15,420 bases of DNA from DATKMG01 sp035541995 (GTDB lineage: Bacteria; Acidobacteriota; Terriglobia; Versatilivoradales; Versatilivoraceae). A program made the position numbers and the translations under genes. The stretch is taken from assembly GCA_035541995.1 (NCBI GenBank), contig DATKMG010000700.1:1-15420 (forward strand), read 5' to 3'. Positions 14,061-15,420 of this stretch are shown piece after piece; position 1 is the stretch's first letter, and the number at the start of each line of letters is the position of its first letter. Under the pieces are notes generated by a model. It saw only the letters and a program-made list of their open reading frames with translations. It had not been told where the DNA came from and ran no database searches.

Positions 14061-14528
14061 ATGGGTAAGGTGCCGGAACCTGTTGCCGCGTTTCTGCGTG
14101 GAAAGCGCATAGCCGTTGCAGGCGTCTCCAGGGATGCGCGACATGCAGCCAACGCGGTCTTTCGCAAGCTGCGTGACTCTGGATACGAGGTGTTTCCGGT
14201 CAACCCCAACGCCTCAGAAGTCGAAGGCGCAAAGTGTTACCCCAATCTCAGTTCCATTCCTGAATCTATCGATGGTGTTGTGGTTGCTACGCGTCCTGAA
14301 ATCGCCGTCGAGCTGGTTCGGCAATGTAGTGAAGGAGGCATTCAGCGGGTATGGTTGCATCGGGCCTTTGGTGAGGGGAGTGCATCGGAGGCGGCAATCC
14401 GCGAGTGTAAAGCGCGCGGAGTCCAGTGTATTGTCGGGGGGTGCCCGCTTATGTACTGCGAGCCTGTAGACTTCGGCCATCGCTGCATGCGGTGGTGGTT
14501 GCGGTGGGGTGGACGAGTTCCGGGTTAA
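14061..14528 (+). CDS. CoA-binding domain protein (YccU-like)
   Basis: This 155-residue cytoplasmic protein is a single Rossmann-like CoA_binding_2 domain. The ATG at 14061 has GAGGT at 5 bases. The landmarks are GKRIAVAGVSRDARHAANAVFRKL (14-37), the glycine-containing first loop; VFPVNPNASEVEGAKCYPNLSSIP (44-67); VVVATRPE (73-80); QRVWLHRAFGEGSASEAA; and the family's conserved end, GGCPLMYCEPVDFGHRCMRWW (127-147), with Cys128, Cys133, His140 and Cys142 close together. Members of the family bind CoA or a related nucleotide, but most have no proven role. The gene is divergent from the HEAT-repeat gene, and a structured spacer separates it from the glycoside-hydrolase-like gene. Confidence 0.88.
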   Translation: MGKVPEPVAAFLRGKRIAVAGVSRDARHAANAVFRKLRDSGYEVFPVNPNASEVEGAKCYPNLSSIPESIDGVVVATRPEIAVELVRQCSEGGIQRVWLHRAFGEGSASEAAIRECKARGVQCIVGGCPLMYCEPVDFGHRCMRWWLRWGGRVPG

Positions 14529-14555
14529 GAGCGGCTAAGACCAGGGTAATGTAAG

Positions 14556-14636
14556 AAGGGTGAATAAATTCAAGGGTAGGGACGCACTACCGCGCGTCCG
14601 GGAACGGAAATCCGAGGGGGACTACTTCACCCTTGA
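14556..14636 (+). promoter_or_regulatory. Structured leader with two alternative helices
   Basis: TCAAGGGT (14570-14577) pairs perfectly with ACCCTTGA (14629-14636). Inside that helix is a hairpin GGACGC/GCGTCC (14580-14585 with 14594-14599) and a weaker one near 14597-14614 (TCCG-GGAA-CGGA, or CGG/CCG), giving a three-way-junction layout. The 3' strand of the closing helix can instead pair, as TTCACCCTT (14626-14634), with AAGGGTGAA (14556-14564), a perfect 9-base match, so two mutually exclusive folds exist. This resembles a riboswitch or attenuator ahead of the gene at 14714, but no known class was recognised and no U-tract follows. Confidence 0.4.
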
Positions 14637-14713
14637 TCTTTGCAGGTCCTTCGGCGAAGCTGGCAGTCGAAGAACGAAGTCATCCTGATTACAAGTTGGA
14701 GAATAAGGCCATC

Positions 14714-15420
14714 ATGATTACAAGACGGAAGTTATTGATGTCTGGAGGGGCTGCTACAGCGCTGGCGGGTTCTACGTTACTGCGGCCTGACGTTCCTGAC
14801 CATTTGTGGACCGGCTATGACTTTGGGCCGGGACCCAAAGCCACGGACCGCCTGAACCAAGGCCCCTTTGGGGTCGAGCAGGATGAGGGTTGGAGGACGA
14901 TTGCCACAACCACCGCGTCGGTGAAGCCTATTCGTAATTTTGGGCTGGGATTGTGCGGCTATACCTGGGAGGAGGCTGGACCATCCCTACCTGCACGAGC
15001 CGGAAAGCAGACCCTCGAACATCACGTAGAGCAAATGGCGTCGCTTCCTTTTGTGGACATTCTTTATATCCGGTGTGAGTGGCGGGATGTGCAGAAGCGA
15101 GCGGGCAAACTTGATCTGAATCCAATCTGGAAGCTGACACTGGATGCCGCAAAAAGTTTCGGCCAACGCGTGGGATTCCGCGTGATGCTCTCCAATACTG
15201 TATTTCAACCGAAACAACTGGCAATGCCTGACTTTGTTCAGCAAAAGGTTCCAGTCGTCAGTATCGGGCGCTCCAGCGAAAAGGGTGGTGGCTTCGAGTT
15301 TCGCGAGCCGCGGTATGATCACCCGGAATTTCTTAAGGCGTTCAGAGAACTGAATGAGTTGCTCGCCGCCGAATTGGACGGCCATCCCCGGGTGGAATGG
15401 ATGGACCTGATGATGTACGG
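14714..15420 (+). CDS. Tat-exported putative glycoside hydrolase (TIM-barrel), 3' end outside the window
   Basis: The first 235 codons are present; the frame runs off the right edge. The ATG at 14714 has AAGG 5 bases upstream. The N-terminus is a Tat signal, MITRRKLLMSGGAATALAGS. After a linker, the fold begins at RNFGLGLCGYTWEEAGP. Next come HHVEQMASLPFVDILYIRCEWRDVQKRAGKLDL, where an acidic residue follows the beta-strand, WKLTLDAAKSFGQRVGFRVMLSN, and DHPEFLKAFRELNELLAAELDGHPRVEWMDLMMYG. This alternation, including the WRDVQKRxGxLDL block, is typical of GH42/beta-galactosidase-like or DUF4832-type catalytic barrels, but the catalytic acid/base region is not complete in the window. A 15-base near-repeat of CATCNTGATTACAAG occurs at 14681-14695 and over the start codon at 14710-14724. 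Confidence 0.7.
   Translation, partial: MITRRKLLMSGGAATALAGSTLLRPDVPDHLWTGYDFGPGPKATDRLNQGPFGVEQDEGWRTIATTTASVKPIRNFGLGLCGYTWEEAGPSLPARAGKQTLEHHVEQMASLPFVDILYIRCEWRDVQKRAGKLDLNPIWKLTLDAAKSFGQRVGFRVMLSNTVFQPKQLAMPDFVQQKVPVVSIGRSSEKGGGFEFREPRYDHPEFLKAFRELNELLAAELDGHPRVEWMDLMMY

Noticed and set aside
14681..14724. 15-base near-repeat CATCNTGATTACAAG, 29 bases apart, the second copy over the start codon at 14714.
   Set aside because: Only two copies with one mismatch; may be a local duplication, not enough to propose an operator or attachment site.

Overview
The window looks like a chromosomal segment of a free-living heterotrophic bacterium, most likely an acidobacterium. This is inferred from gene content, since no rRNA or marker gene is present. 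The pointers are several Tat-exported enzymes, a secreted acetyl-xylan-esterase-like hydrolase, a Gfo/Idh/MocA protein of the 'oxidoreductase C-terminal' type, a DUF4136 protein, HEAT/TPR proteins and a moderate GC content. There is no sign of phage, plasmid, CRISPR or a classical insertion sequence.

Layout. Bases 1-3151 are a minus-strand run: a secreted alpha/beta hydrolase (1151-3151), an amidohydrolase-fold protein lacking its metal ligands (213-992), and the start of a phytoene-desaturase-like FAD oxidoreductase cut by the left edge (1-83). Diverging from it, 3301-6015 is a tight plus-strand pair: a DegT/DnrJ/EryC1 aminotransferase with a twin-arginine signal, and an exported beta-propeller. 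Converging on that pair is a minus-strand stretch: a Tat-exported amidohydrolase with intact metal ligands (6055-7077), a REP-type inverted repeat pair (7105-7208), a membrane-anchored Gfo/Idh/MocA-like protein (7264-8712) and a DUF4136 protein (9076-9642).

The next part, 9643-11612, is gene-poor. It holds a structured intergenic region ending in a plus-strand terminator, a sugar transferase that contains only the catalytic half of the polytopic family (9991-10680), and about 930 bases that look like decayed or very small genes. A minus-strand pair follows: a HEAT-repeat protein (13271-13933) overlapping a LamG-like/TPR protein (11613-13301). Diverging from it are a CoA-binding protein (14061-14528), a structured leader, and the first 235 codons of a Tat-exported putative glycoside hydrolase (14714 to the right edge).

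How they may work together. Genes between 1151 and 8712, and again at the right edge, encode mostly exported proteins of carbohydrate-related families: ester hydrolase, aminotransferase, beta-propeller, amidohydrolase, MocA-like protein and glycoside-hydrolase-like protein. The unusual theme is that enzyme families normally cytoplasmic and cofactor-dependent (PLP, NAD) carry export signals or a membrane anchor here. I infer an extracytoplasmic sugar or cyclitol-modifying function, but no substrate can be read from the sequence. The second theme is non-coding structure: a REPIN, a terminator with no visible gene, and a multi-branched leader with two alternative pairings.
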